Positions 31,411 through 40,145 of a stretch of 42,667 nt of DNA are shown here, one piece after another; the first letter of the stretch is position 1, and the number at the start of each line of letters is the position of its first letter. Both the position numbers and the translations under genes were made by a program. This DNA is from a virus, in IMG/VR virus record IMGVR_UViG_3300032241_003117, positions 1 through 42,667 of that record; one strand, written 5' to 3'. The notes beneath the pieces are model-generated. The model saw only the letters and a list, made by a program, of their open reading frames with translations, was not told the DNA's origin and did not search any database.

Positions 31411-33474
31411 TTATCCTGGACTTAGAGCCAGGATATATGGTGTCATCTGAGCATACAAGCTCTTGTAAAAGTCATCCCCGGTGATAGTTCCGGTGGCTTG
31501 ATTAATTACGAATCCTAAACCCACTTTGAAATTACCCTTTTGATCAGTACTGGTAAATGTTACCACACCGCCACCGGTAGCAATAACCTCGTTAGCTTCA
31601 ATAGGTATACCGCCATACTGTGGCAAGGCTGTTGCTGGGTTGATTCCTGCACCCACATATTCAAATGTGTGTGCCGAAGCAATAATACTGCTGCGGGTAT
31701 AGAATCTAACTGTAGTGCTGGGAGCTAGATTAGCAGTATAGATTTGTTGAATAACTACGGTGCTGGTAGTGGGGCCTGTAGGTACAATAGTATCAATGGT
31801 ATAGTACTCTGGATCTCCATCAATTTGCATCACGGTGTTGACATGTGGTTGGCCGTTGGTTTCGTTTATGAGATTAAACACTCCGTTGACGCTGTAGCCT
31901 GTGGTTACTGCGCTGGTTTGTAAGGGTCCCACACCATCGGCCACTAGACCATAGTTACCAATCGAGCAGTCACTGCCGTTAAGTGTACAGAATCCGCCCG
32001 ATTCAACCGTGATGCCTACATCACAAGCAATGGTGTAGATATTGACCAGCTGGCTGTAACCCGAGTTTTTGATGTGTATGCCTATGCCACCTTCGTTGAT
32101 GATGGTGTAGAAGCCTACGATCATGGCTTTGGTACTGTATTCGCTGACCAGATTGCCGTCGATCAACACCGCTGTGCCTGTAGTGGTATAGGACGTGATA
32201 TTTTGTATGTAGGGGCTGACAAATACATCTTGTGTGGGTGTGGCAGGATCATAGGCAAAGCCTGCACCGGTATAGTTTTCCAGCGTGACTCCCCACACAT
32301 AGGTGCCTTCGGTCATGTAGAACATGTCAGCAGATGGTGTCTGTGGCTGTATGTGTACGCTACGTAGATTGTCGCCCATCATGGATACATTGGGTGGAAT
32401 GGTCACTGGATTGTTTTCCACATAGGTTCCGGGTGCTATGTGTACTGATATTGGGTAGGTTCCGCTGTAAGACTGTGTGGTTGCGGCGGCCATGGCCGCT
32501 TTGATGGTCAGGAACGGATCGTTGATACTGCCGGTGTTACTGTCGCTACCATTGGTGGCCACATATAAAGTAAGAGCTGATGCTGGCACAGGACCCATGA
32601 TGTTGCCATACACACTCATGCCCATAGGACTAAAGGTAGCTATGTTTCCTACACCGCTGACGCCTACTGTGACGTTGCCGTTGGCTGTGGCAATGTTCAC
32701 ATTAGATGTGCCGTTGCTGATATTTTGGGCACTTCCTACAAATACTCCGGTCAATTGACTACCGTTACCAATAAAGTAGTTTCCTGAAACATTACCCACA
32801 GCACTAACACTGGTGGTTATGTTGATGTTTCCAGTGCCGTTAGCTGCTAACGTAATGTTTCCGTTAGTAGTGTTGGTAGAAATTGTGTTGTTTGCTATGG
32901 CAATGGTGCCAATGTTGGTTCCGCTTGGCAGGTTGGTTACACCTGTTAGGCCAGCATATCTATATCCAGTGATGTAAACCACATTTCCTGAAGTAAGTGC
33001 AGGCGGAATTGTTTCATCTATAAAGTTTAATAAACCTGCTTGATAATCAAAATAGTAGGCTCCCACGTTGGCTTGACCAGCTTCACTGATTAAAGTGCCC
33101 GTGGTAGTAATATTGGCTGCATAACCCGGAGGCCCCACATAGGCCTGTACAGAATAACTGCCGCCAAATTCAGGAGGAATCCATTCGGGCAAATTGGTTA
33201 ACCAGGTAGGATATATACCGCCAATTGGTACTGTGGTGTTGTCTGCTGTACACTGTACAGCTGCGTTGCCCACATAGGCTGTAACTAAATTACCTACCGC
33301 AGATGCAACAGATGGAATAATACCCGACTGTGTCCACTGAGTATCGCCGCGATTCAACATCGGGCTTGGAATGCTTTCGTTGCTGACACTCTTGTTGTTG
33401 GCCGTGTCGGTCTTGGCCACACCGGCTAACTTTTTAAATAAAAGGTCAACTTCTTGATCTAATGGAATGGTCAT
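31411..33474 (-). CDS. Fibre/tailspike-like protein with parallel beta-helix, 687 aa
   Basis: Residues about 1-190 are non-repetitive with 'FGGSYSVQAYVGPPGYAANI'; then a short GN stalk with one IGNGSQLTGVF motif; from about 305 a pectate-lyase-like beta-helix begins at NGSDSNTGSINDPFLTIKAA, continues 'PGTYVENNPVTIPPNVSMMG', DNLRSVHIQPQTPSADMFYM, and ends near 560. The C-terminal segment (HTFEYVGAGINPATALPQYG, then 'GNFKVGLGFVINQATGTITGDDF') is typical of large structural proteins in marine T4-like phages. Beta-helices of this kind often cleave or bind polysaccharide; no catalytic residues could be fixed. The ATG directly follows the TAA of the upstream gene. Confidence 0.84.
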   Translation of the reverse strand: MTIPLDQEVDLLFKKLAGVAKTDTANNKSVSNESIPSPMLNRGDTQWTQSGIIPSVASAVGNLVTAYVGNAAVQCTADNTTVPIGGIYPTWLTNLPEWIPPEFGGSYSVQAYVGPPGYAANITTTGTLISEAGQANVGAYYFDYQAGLLNFIDETIPPALTSGNVVYITGYRYAGLTGVTNLPSGTNIGTIAIANNTISTNTTNGNITLAANGTGNINITTSVSAVGNVSGNYFIGNGSQLTGVFVGSAQNISNGTSNVNIATANGNVTVGVSGVGNIATFSPMGMSVYGNIMGPVPASALTLYVATNGSDSNTGSINDPFLTIKAAMAAATTQSYSGTYPISVHIAPGTYVENNPVTIPPNVSMMGDNLRSVHIQPQTPSADMFYMTEGTYVWGVTLENYTGAGFAYDPATPTQDVFVSPYIQNITSYTTTGTAVLIDGNLVSEYSTKAMIVGFYTIINEGGIGIHIKNSGYSQLVNIYTIACDVGITVESGGFCTLNGSDCSIGNYGLVADGVGPLQTSAVTTGYSVNGVFNLINETNGQPHVNTVMQIDGDPEYYTIDTIVPTGPTTSTVVIQQIYTANLAPSTTVRFYTRSSIIASAHTFEYVGAGINPATALPQYGGIPIEANEVIATGGGVVTFTSTDQKGNFKVGLGFVINQATGTITGDDFYKSLYAQMTPYILALSPG

Positions 33475-35736
33475 TTAGTTGGTCGCCTGTGATATTGATA
33501 ATGCGGTCACGCTCTGCCCAGTAGTTAGATAGATGCGTACATATATTTCATTTGTAGCAGTGGTACTGCTGTTTAATGTGCCAAAGGTACAGGTATAACT
33601 GCCACTGATAGCTGTGTTGATTGGAACAACTCCGCCAAGACTGCAACCGTTGCTGCCGTTACCGCCTGCGGCTGTGTTGGAGCCCGGTATGCCTGCGCCG
33701 CCGTAGGGCAGGTGCATGTTGAGCCAACCGTTTAAGCCCGAGGTAGGACCTTTGCCGCCGGCCACGCTGTCGAGCGCACTACCCGGAAGAGCTACCCACA
33801 CACCACCCACTGTGCCGGTAATGTTGATGTTGAACTTGCTGACCGAGGTACGTACAAACTTAAAGGTAAACCACTGGCCAGCACCTTGTGTAGAAAGATT
33901 TGGGCCTGTTGGCAAATAGCCTGTACTAAAATTGTTTTGACTGAAGGTCAACACACCTTGCGATCCAGATCCCACTACTATAGCGTCATAAGTGTACAAG
34001 GGTCCTGTTACACTGTTGAATGCGGCTTCTGTTCCGGTATAGACCGGAGTGTTGCCTGTGCCAGGATTTGCAATACGGAATCCGGTTCCGGCGCCACTGC
34101 CCACCGAGTTGGCCACTGAAATATTGCCTTCGTCCACGGCTGTGCTGTTACCGGTCTTGTACAAAATTATTTTTCCAGGATTAAATGTAGCAGTAGTCGA
34201 TGCATAGCCGTTGACTACTGTTAAACTAGGGCCAGCATTACTAGATCCAAATCCATTGTTTATTGCTGTTGTGGTTGAAAAAATCAGGTTGCCCGAGTTG
34301 GCATAAAGATTTTGCTGTACCGGTGTGGGTATGTTAGCTGAAGCATAGGTCAATGCAATCGGTGTTCCAAATGCACCAGCACCGGAGCCAGTTAAGAATG
34401 TGTCGCCTGTTGGATACATATTGCCACTGAGTCGATTTACATTACCAGTTAGGCTAAATGTGGTTCCACCAATGTAGTGCGGAATAGTACTGCTGTAGAT
34501 GTAACTAGGTGCGGCCTGCTGAGTGATGGTGGTGTTACTAAATTGTGGAGCTCCAGGATTGCTGTTGTCGTAGTACCAGACCGGAGTTGCAGTGTTACCT
34601 GTTATGGTATCTGCAAGATAAATTTCGTTCCAGCCTTGTGGCACTGAGCCTGTGGCATAGGTGCTAAACACATCATAGAATCCAGCAATAATGTTGGCAT
34701 TTGATGCATGATAATCCTGATTGTTGAACACTATCAGATTTCCGTGTACGCCATTGGCTGTAGGAGTGGTATTGGCAAAGAATGTAACATTGCCAACATC
34801 GGCACTGTTTAAGTATGCTGTTAACACGCCGCTGTTGCCCGGTCCTACTGTTAAAATCTGTGATGTGGCATAGGTACTGTTGCGTAAAGAACTGACTGTG
34901 GTTCCACCTGCTACTGACTTGTTGCCGGTTTGAGTGTTGTCGTTTTGTGCTACACCATTGGCCATGCGATAACTGGCCACATTGGCAATGGTCAAGGTAG
35001 TATTGCCTGGAAAGTTAGGTGGTGCTACTGGTACTAAAAGACCTAAAATTTGATTCAGTTCTGCAATACTGTTGGTCACAGATGACTGTGGGGTAAGATT
35101 TACTGCACCAACTAGATTGCCCAGTTGTGGGGTTCCAATTTGCAAACCAACTGTTCCACCGTTGTTGCCAACAGCACTGATCACCACTACACCAACTCCG
35201 TTGCCGGTAAGAACCACATTGCCATTGGCAATATCGGTGCTGATAACATTAGTGTTGAATGTGATGTTGCCGGTGTTGGCCTTGCCTAGACCGGTTAACT
35301 GACTACCGTTACCAAAATAGTAATTGGCAGTGATGTTGCCTTGTGTGCTGATATTGACATTGCCTAGATTGCCCAGGAAGTTGGCCACATTGGCATTGCC
35401 ATAGGTTCCCAACACATTGGTCAACAAGCCGCCATCACCAATAAAATAATTGGCTTTAACGTTGCCGGTTGTACTGATATTACCAGTGATGTTTATGTAA
35501 AGACTGTTGCCGCTTTCTAAAAAAGATACCACATTGGCATTGCTGTACCCGCCCTGCTGAGTGATATTGATCCACCCACTGGCTTCATTGTAGTACTCAA
35601 CATATCCACCGCCGTCGGTGTTGAATCGAATTATACCATTGACCGGTTCTGTAGGACGAATTTGGCTGTTGCCTACAGGTAATCCTACTCCGGTACTACC
35701 AGTAGGTACTTGCCGATTTTTTAGAAAGTATCCCAT
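33475..35736 (-). CDS. Fibre/virion protein with C-terminal lectin-like region, 753 aa
   Basis: Starts MGYFLKNRQVPTGSTGVGLP followed by 'IRPTEPVNGIIRFNTDGGGY', a module found at the start of many aquatic T4-like virion proteins. Then a short stalk with GYSNANVVSFLESGNSLYIN and turn motifs. Residues about 240-420 hold a non-repetitive domain ('TVGPGNSGVLTAYLNSADVG', 'AGFYDVFSTYATGSVPQGWN'), and the rest is beta-rich with 'QGAGQWFTFKFVRTSVSKFN', compatible with a jelly-roll receptor-binding tip. The start overlaps the stop of the 104-aa gene as TAATG. Likely a fibre or baseplate-associated adhesin. Confidence 0.8.
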   Translation of the reverse strand: MGYFLKNRQVPTGSTGVGLPVGNSQIRPTEPVNGIIRFNTDGGGYVEYYNEASGWINITQQGGYSNANVVSFLESGNSLYINITGNISTTGNVKANYFIGDGGLLTNVLGTYGNANVANFLGNLGNVNISTQGNITANYYFGNGSQLTGLGKANTGNITFNTNVISTDIANGNVVLTGNGVGVVVISAVGNNGGTVGLQIGTPQLGNLVGAVNLTPQSSVTNSIAELNQILGLLVPVAPPNFPGNTTLTIANVASYRMANGVAQNDNTQTGNKSVAGGTTVSSLRNSTYATSQILTVGPGNSGVLTAYLNSADVGNVTFFANTTPTANGVHGNLIVFNNQDYHASNANIIAGFYDVFSTYATGSVPQGWNEIYLADTITGNTATPVWYYDNSNPGAPQFSNTTITQQAAPSYIYSSTIPHYIGGTTFSLTGNVNRLSGNMYPTGDTFLTGSGAGAFGTPIALTYASANIPTPVQQNLYANSGNLIFSTTTAINNGFGSSNAGPSLTVVNGYASTTATFNPGKIILYKTGNSTAVDEGNISVANSVGSGAGTGFRIANPGTGNTPVYTGTEAAFNSVTGPLYTYDAIVVGSGSQGVLTFSQNNFSTGYLPTGPNLSTQGAGQWFTFKFVRTSVSKFNINITGTVGGVWVALPGSALDSVAGGKGPTSGLNGWLNMHLPYGGAGIPGSNTAAGGNGSNGCSLGGVVPINTAISGSYTCTFGTLNSSTTATNEIYVRIYLTTGQSVTALSISQATN

Positions 35737-36050
35737 TATATTGTAGTGTAGCTCGTAATTACAGTAATTGCTCCGTTGGTTGAAGCATCAGCTTGAATAG
35801 TGTCGCCGTTGTCTAGGACTAATTTTTCTGCTGCCGCGTACAGTTGATAGGTATCACCCGAAGTTAATTGTAGTGAACTCAATGCTATTGTGCCTGTGCC
35901 TGCAGAAGCACCGCTGGGTACTACATAAACATTGGCAATGACATTGCCTGGGCTGTAGTTGCACAAGGTCAAACTGGTAACGGCAGTACTGCCAGTGCTG
36001 GCAAATACGTTAGCAGCTGATGTAGTGAGTGTGGCGGTTGTTATGGTCAT
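35736..36050 (-). CDS. Small virion protein, 104 aa
   Basis: All-beta sequence: 'FASTGSTAVTSLTLCNYSPG', NVIANVYVVPSGASAGTGTI, 'LTSGDTYQLYAAAEKLVLDNGDTI' and a final 'ASTNGAITVITSYTTI'. Probably paralogous to the 109-aa protein at 31059-31388 by layout. AAGGAT is placed six bases before the ATG, just after the stop of the 204-aa gene. Function unknown beyond probable virion association. Confidence 0.72.
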   Translation of the reverse strand: MTITTATLTTSAANVFASTGSTAVTSLTLCNYSPGNVIANVYVVPSGASAGTGTIALSSLQLTSGDTYQLYAAAEKLVLDNGDTIQADASTNGAITVITSYTTI

Positions 36051-36058
36051 GGTGATCC

Positions 36059-36673
36059 TTAAAATATTAAACTGTAAACAATGGCTTTGTTTTTGCTAAT
36101 CAATTCGCCGAGTGTTGCAGTTGAAGTAAAGTATAAGCCTGTTCCGCCAACTCCTACAGTGTTACTGTAAAGTATTACGGTGTTGGCAATGTTGGCTGGG
36201 CGTGATATGTTGTTTAAGACTTGTGATCCGGCCAGGCGAATCTGTCCTGTGACTCCTAGTATGCTATTACCAAAGTCAAATGTCAAACTAGGGCTGGCAC
36301 CAAATGTGCTGTTGTTGTTAAACTGTATCTGTGTGTTGGAGCCAGCAGCCGAATTAGTAGTTAAAATGTTGGCGTAATTGGAAACAGGATATCCGTTGGC
36401 CAAAACGCTACTGCTGATTTGCCAGGTGTTGGCAGTACTGTCAAATCTAAAACCTGCAAATGTGTTGGCGGTTTTTTGGGCAACCATGCCCATGTCGGTT
36501 ATTGTACCAATGTTGTTGGCAGCTACTGTAATAAACGGGTCACTAACAACGTTAGCACCGGTTGTAGTTTGACTGCCAGTTATTACCACATTGGCGTTGA
36601 TCGTGAACGTGCCCTGGCCGTCAGGACGTACAGTGTAGGTTAGGTCGCCGCTGGTATTTTTATATGTCGTCAT
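36059..36673 (-). CDS. Fibre-like virion protein, 204 aa
   Basis: Starts MTTYKNTSGDLTYTVRPDGQ, then 'TFTINANVVITGSQTTTGAN' and a module ('SDPFITVAANNIGTITDMGM', FRFDSTANTWQISSSVLANG) that looks like a shortened relative of the LANNQ module in the giant fibres. A second block NTQIQFNNNSTFGASPSLTF also occurs in the 1092- and 1026-aa fibres in similar form. First gene of the unit 36673-30110, with a late box (CATAAATA) and GAGGAT in front. Confidence 0.75.
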   Translation of the reverse strand: MTTYKNTSGDLTYTVRPDGQGTFTINANVVITGSQTTTGANVVSDPFITVAANNIGTITDMGMVAQKTANTFAGFRFDSTANTWQISSSVLANGYPVSNYANILTTNSAAGSNTQIQFNNNSTFGASPSLTFDFGNSILGVTGQIRLAGSQVLNNISRPANIANTVILYSNTVGVGGTGLYFTSTATLGELISKNKAIVYSLIF

Positions 36674-36690
36674 TCACAGATCCTCTAGGG

Positions 36691-36698
36691 TATTTATG
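36691..36698 (-). promoter_or_regulatory. Late promoter box for the 204-aa gene unit
   Basis: CATAAATA on the minus strand, about 18 bases before the ATG at 36673 and directly after the terminator. Confidence 0.66.
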
Positions 36699-36722
36699 CG
36701 ATTTGTTTGACTACGAATCCAT

Positions 36723-36749
36723 AAAAAATCCCACCTGAGTGGGATTTTT
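36723..36749 (-). terminator. Intrinsic terminator after the 318-aa gene
   Basis: A perfect 11-bp stem (36724-36734 with 36739-36749), loop of four bases, and T-run on the 3' side, just after the stop at 36772. Symmetric A/T flanks mean it could also act on plus-strand transcripts. Confidence 0.85.
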
Positions 36750-36771
36750 CACACAAATAATAATGCTATCA

Positions 36772-37728
36772 TTAGTTGTAATTTTGAACTTGTGCCAGGG
36801 TAAGATTGCCTGTACCATTGGCCCAGGTAACAGGATCTGCACCAGATTTAACTGTGGTTGAAGCAGCTTCACTGAATGTGAGTCCTGTTGTTGTACCAGC
36901 CGCAGTAACAATGTTAGCGGCTCCTTCGGCAGCAGCCAACTGGAACGTTGTTGTGCCGTCGGTGTCAACTACATAGTAATTTGTTGGGTTGACATATCCA
37001 GTAATTGTAGCATTGCCTGTTAATGCTCCGCTGACTGAAATTACCGCACCTGTTGTAATATTGGTAGCGTCGGCAGTAAACCAGCCGTTGGCATTGGCCA
37101 CAGCCACGTCGCTGAAGGTAACTGGATTTGTTTCACCTGCAACAAAGAAGTTGACAGCATAGCGAACAGGCGGTGTATTGTTGTCCCAAATGTACTTGTT
37201 GGTCAAACGAGTCGCATAAACTGTACCACCGTTGGCATTGAATGTTATGTTCATTTGTCCACTGCTTAGTGTACCACTTGGTGTCAAAACACACTGTCCG
37301 CAATCGCTTGCTGTGCCTGTGCCAGCACCTGCACCGGTGGCTGTAAACACTTGTCCAACCTGTGGGTTGATGCCTGCACCAATCGCTGTAAAGTTGGTAT
37401 TGCCTAGGCTGAGGATTTGATAGCTAAAACCCGGAGTGAAACTTCCTGCTGTAACGGAATTTTCGCCAGAAACCAAATACTTGGTTTGACCTTTTTGTGT
37501 GATAATCCAAGCAGAACCTTGTTGTCCGTTTACGTTAGCTGTGATAGCAACAGTTGGAAACGTTGTTGATGCTACAGCCGAATTGCCACCAACTACACCC
37601 AAGAACTCAGCAGTGGTCATGCCAACTGGAATTACCTGTGTCTTTGGATCCAAGTTGGCAAACTGTGGATAACCGGCATCTGTTTGAACACCAGCATTTA
37701 ATTTTTGTATTTTAAGTGGACGACCCAT
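36772..37728 (-). CDS. Virion structural protein, 318 aa
   Basis: Starts MGRPLKIQKLNAGVQTDAGY and has 'AEFLGVVGGNSAVASTTFPT', an opening I associate with a virion protein family in T4-like aquatic phages. Residues about 95-140 contain a widespread phage repeat domain: 'SFTPGFSYQILSLGNTNFTA' then IGAGINPQVGQVFTATGAGA. The C-terminal third has 'GYVNPTNYYVVDTDGTTTFQ'. Expressed from a late box with a 90-base leader containing a hairpin and an AAGGAGA site; ends at a terminator, so probably a single-gene transcript. Strong translation signals suggest an abundant protein, an inference. Confidence 0.78.
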   Translation of the reverse strand: MGRPLKIQKLNAGVQTDAGYPQFANLDPKTQVIPVGMTTAEFLGVVGGNSAVASTTFPTVAITANVNGQQGSAWIITQKGQTKYLVSGENSVTAGSFTPGFSYQILSLGNTNFTAIGAGINPQVGQVFTATGAGAGTGTASDCGQCVLTPSGTLSSGQMNITFNANGGTVYATRLTNKYIWDNNTPPVRYAVNFFVAGETNPVTFSDVAVANANGWFTADATNITTGAVISVSGALTGNATITGYVNPTNYYVVDTDGTTTFQLAAAEGAANIVTAAGTTTGLTFSEAASTTVKSGADPVTWANGTGNLTLAQVQNYN

Positions 37729-37755
37729 TTTGTTTTCTCCTTAAAGAAGTCCGAT

Positions 37756-37771
37756 GTGGGTTCTAGCCCAC
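37756..37771 (-). promoter_or_regulatory. Leader hairpin of the 318-aa gene
   Basis: GTGGG-CTAGAA-CCCAC on the minus strand, about 10 bases before AAGGAGA. The ribosome-binding site itself is free. Confidence 0.4.
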
Positions 37772-37823
37772 TACGCTGTTGGGTATTAATCATCAGCATA
37801 AAACGCCCGATTGCGTTGACAAG

Positions 37824-37831
37824 TATTTATG
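37824..37831 (-). promoter_or_regulatory. Late promoter box for the 318-aa gene
   Basis: CATAAATA on the minus strand, 95 bases before the ATG at 37728, giving the longest leader in the window. Confidence 0.62.
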
Positions 37832-37866
37832 GATTTTTAGATATTTTGCCTGGATCTCAGGGTTTA

Positions 37867-37873
37867 TTAAATA
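37867..37873 (+). promoter_or_regulatory. Late promoter box abutting the TPR-glycosyltransferase gene
   Basis: TTAAATA on the plus strand ends five bases before the ATG at 37879. It is divergent from the box at 37824-37831, 35 bases away. Confidence 0.5.
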
Positions 37874-37878
37874 CATCC

Positions 37879-39024
37879 ATGGACATCAATGAACTTATAA
37901 ACCTTGGCAACGACTACAGAGACAAAAACAATCCTGAAGCTGCCTTATCCTGTTACGTGCAGGTAATTGCGGCCAATCGTCAGGTACCGGCGGCCTGGAA
38001 CAACTATGGCAACGTGTTGAGAGAATGTGGCGAGCCTGAATCGGCTATTCCTTTCTTAAAACATGCTATCCGACTGGATCCCACCAACGAAACTGCTCGC
38101 TTTAATTTAGCTGTGGCCTACCTGTTGGCCGGTGATTATGTCAACGGATGGCCACAATACGAAGAACGCTGGCAGTATGAACATCTCAAAGGTCTCTTAC
38201 CTAACTTGCCGCAACCGCGCTGGACTGGTCAAGATCTACAGGGCAAGACTATCTTGATCACCGGCGAGCAAGGACACGGTGATAACTTGCAGTTTATACG
38301 TTTTGCCAAGAATCTAGCCGACCGCGGTGCCACAGTTAAGGTCGCTGTCAACGGCAGTTTGATTCCATTATTTCGTAGCATGGCGTGTATTTCAGAATTT
38401 GTAGGTGATTTAAGTACAGCTGAGTTTGATTACTGGACTCCTATAATGAGTATCCCGGGATTCTTGGGCACAACTTTAGAAACGTTAGATCATGTACAGC
38501 AATACCTGTATGCAGACCCAGCCAAAGTCAAAGCGTGGAGTGACCGGCTGGGTCCTAAAAAACGCTTGCGTGTGGGCTTTTGCTGGTCGGGTCGCAGAGA
38601 CACCTGGATCAATCGTCACAAGGCCATGCCGTTTGCAGACATGCTGGCCTTGATACAGCGTAATCCTAGCTACGAGTGGGTCAATCTACAGTGTGATTGT
38701 ACGCCCGAGGAAGAAGCCGCATTGGTAACAGCAGGAGTACAGGCATACCCAGGAAGTATACAAGATTTTTCTGATTCTGCGGCACTGATACATCACATGG
38801 ATGTGGTCCTGGCTGTGGATACCGCCGTGGCACACTTGTCGGGTGCCTTGGGTCGTCCGGTCTGGGTCATGCTGAATCAGTTTGCCCTGGATTGGCGTTG
38901 GTTGTTGAATAGAGATTCAAGTCCTTGGTACACCACTGCACGCCTGTTCCGTCAACCTACCATGGGTGATTGGTCTACAGTCACTGAAAAAATCCACAAA
39001 TTTCTTACTTGGTATAAGATTTAA
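37879..39024 (+). CDS. TPR-glycosyltransferase protein
   Basis: A 381-residue protein. Residues about 1-105 are TPR repeats (NYGNVLRECGEPESAIPFLK, HAIRLDPTNETARFNLAVAY). The rest is a GT-B type glycosyltransferase of the family 9/41-like kind often fused to TPRs: GEQGHGDNLQFIRFAKNLAD at 129-148 and VDTAVAHLSGALGRPVWVML near 313-332, the donor-side loop. The frame is open upstream to 37705, but the ATG at 37879 begins the TPR and is preceded by a late-type box, so it is chosen. Likely adds a sugar to a phage structural protein or host surface glycan; substrate unknown. The end overlaps the convergent gene by 20 bases. Confidence 0.8.
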   Translation: MDINELINLGNDYRDKNNPEAALSCYVQVIAANRQVPAAWNNYGNVLRECGEPESAIPFLKHAIRLDPTNETARFNLAVAYLLAGDYVNGWPQYEERWQYEHLKGLLPNLPQPRWTGQDLQGKTILITGEQGHGDNLQFIRFAKNLADRGATVKVAVNGSLIPLFRSMACISEFVGDLSTAEFDYWTPIMSIPGFLGTTLETLDHVQQYLYADPAKVKAWSDRLGPKKRLRVGFCWSGRRDTWINRHKAMPFADMLALIQRNPSYEWVNLQCDCTPEEEAALVTAGVQAYPGSIQDFSDSAALIHHMDVVLAVDTAVAHLSGALGRPVWVMLNQFALDWRWLLNRDSSPWYTTARLFRQPTMGDWSTVTEKIHKFLTWYKI

Positions 39025-40117
39025 TCTGCTGTAACAGAATCTGTTCAAATTCTGGACTGTGAAAATATTCTTTATTTTTTAACAGTCTAGATTTAAAACT
39101 TTGATGTGTAGCCAAAATATCTTGTGGATCTGCCAACAGTTGATCTAAAAATTCCACTGTCATATTGATTCTGGTTTTGTGGTCGGTGATGTGGTCCCAG
39201 GTCTTCCACGGAATATAATCATCAAACATGTCAAGACCAACATCTTCAAGAAACTGGGCAGATCCTGTGGGTCCAATCAAAATGGGTATCTGATAGGCAG
39301 CGAATACCTTGCAGATTTTTTCCGTCAGCATTACACCTTCAGTTAAGCTGGTTTCTGTTATGAGATTTACTGCATACTCTTGATAAATCCAGCTGTGTAC
39401 TCCACTTTTTTTGCTGTCTACGCTGTCGCCGGCGATCTGTACCGGCAACAGGTGTGCATACGATTCTGCCAGGTCTCGTTCAGCCTGCGACATAAATTTT
39501 GTAACAGCAAACTCGGTTAAGCGTTGTTGAAAGGTTAAATTTGGTTGGTGTCCGGTTTTGGCAGAAAAGCTGTAGCCAATTTCATCAAACCACGGCCGGC
39601 TGGCTATCAAGGAAAATAGATAAATTCTGTGCCAGGGTGTGTTGCTGTTTAGGCACATGAGTGTTTTTGTTTTTTCCTTAAACTCAATGTCATACACAGT
39701 GTCAATTCTATCTTTAAAATACCGGCCCATGAGCCGCGCACTGTTTAACCATAAAAACGTGGGGAAAAACACAACGCCGGGTCGAGGATCATAATAGTAA
39801 GAAAAATCACTGGTTAGGATCACTGTGGGGGCTGATACAGATAATGTCTGTTGTATCTCCAGGTACGACGGCATACGTCCATTTTGTGAGTGATCCAGCT
39901 GTACCGGATTGATGGCTGTGTTTAACACTATCAATTCGATAGCATTGTCTACAACAAATTGTTTGATACGGTCTAATTGCGCTTGCCATTGGTCTGGCTC
40001 AAAACCTTCTGTGTCGTCGTCTAACAACAACAGGGTATTGCTGGTAAAAAATTGATCTAGATACAGCACAGGTCCTTGAGTATAGCGAGGGTTGTCTGTG
40101 GGCAGGGTGAATATCAT
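39005..40117 (-). CDS. Glycosyltransferase, GT10/fucosyltransferase-like
   Basis: A 370-residue soluble protein. The C-terminal half has the donor-binding pattern of alpha-1,3-fucosyltransferase-type enzymes: 'AVNLITETSLTEGVMLTEKI' then CKVFAAYQIPILIGPTGSAQ (about residues 243-285) and 'DMFDDYIPWKTWDHITDHKT'. A middle segment 'KTLMCLNSNTPWHRIYLFSL' is also like such enzymes. The N-terminal half is an alpha/beta domain with 'ELIVLNTAINPV' and 'TVILTSDFSYYYDPRPG'. A late box ends six bases before the ATG. With the TPR-GT and the methyltransferase it forms a small glycan-modification cluster. Family is recognised by motif only; the sugar is unknown. Confidence 0.68.
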   Translation of the reverse strand: MIFTLPTDNPRYTQGPVLYLDQFFTSNTLLLLDDDTEGFEPDQWQAQLDRIKQFVVDNAIELIVLNTAINPVQLDHSQNGRMPSYLEIQQTLSVSAPTVILTSDFSYYYDPRPGVVFFPTFLWLNSARLMGRYFKDRIDTVYDIEFKEKTKTLMCLNSNTPWHRIYLFSLIASRPWFDEIGYSFSAKTGHQPNLTFQQRLTEFAVTKFMSQAERDLAESYAHLLPVQIAGDSVDSKKSGVHSWIYQEYAVNLITETSLTEGVMLTEKICKVFAAYQIPILIGPTGSAQFLEDVGLDMFDDYIPWKTWDHITDHKTRINMTVEFLDQLLADPQDILATHQSFKSRLLKNKEYFHSPEFEQILLQQIKSYTK

Positions 40118-40123
40118 TGAAGA

Positions 40124-40130
40124 TATTTAG
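40124..40130 (-). promoter_or_regulatory. Late promoter box abutting the GT10-like gene
   Basis: CTAAATA on the minus strand, six bases before the ATG at 40117, located after the methyltransferase stop. Confidence 0.55.
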
Positions 40131-40145
40131 TGGGTACTGCGTTGA

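Noticed and set aside
37729-37798. A 33-codon upstream frame (starts MLMINTQQ) overlapping the 318-aa gene start
   Set aside because: No ribosome-binding site and it ends inside the next gene; most likely chance in the leader.
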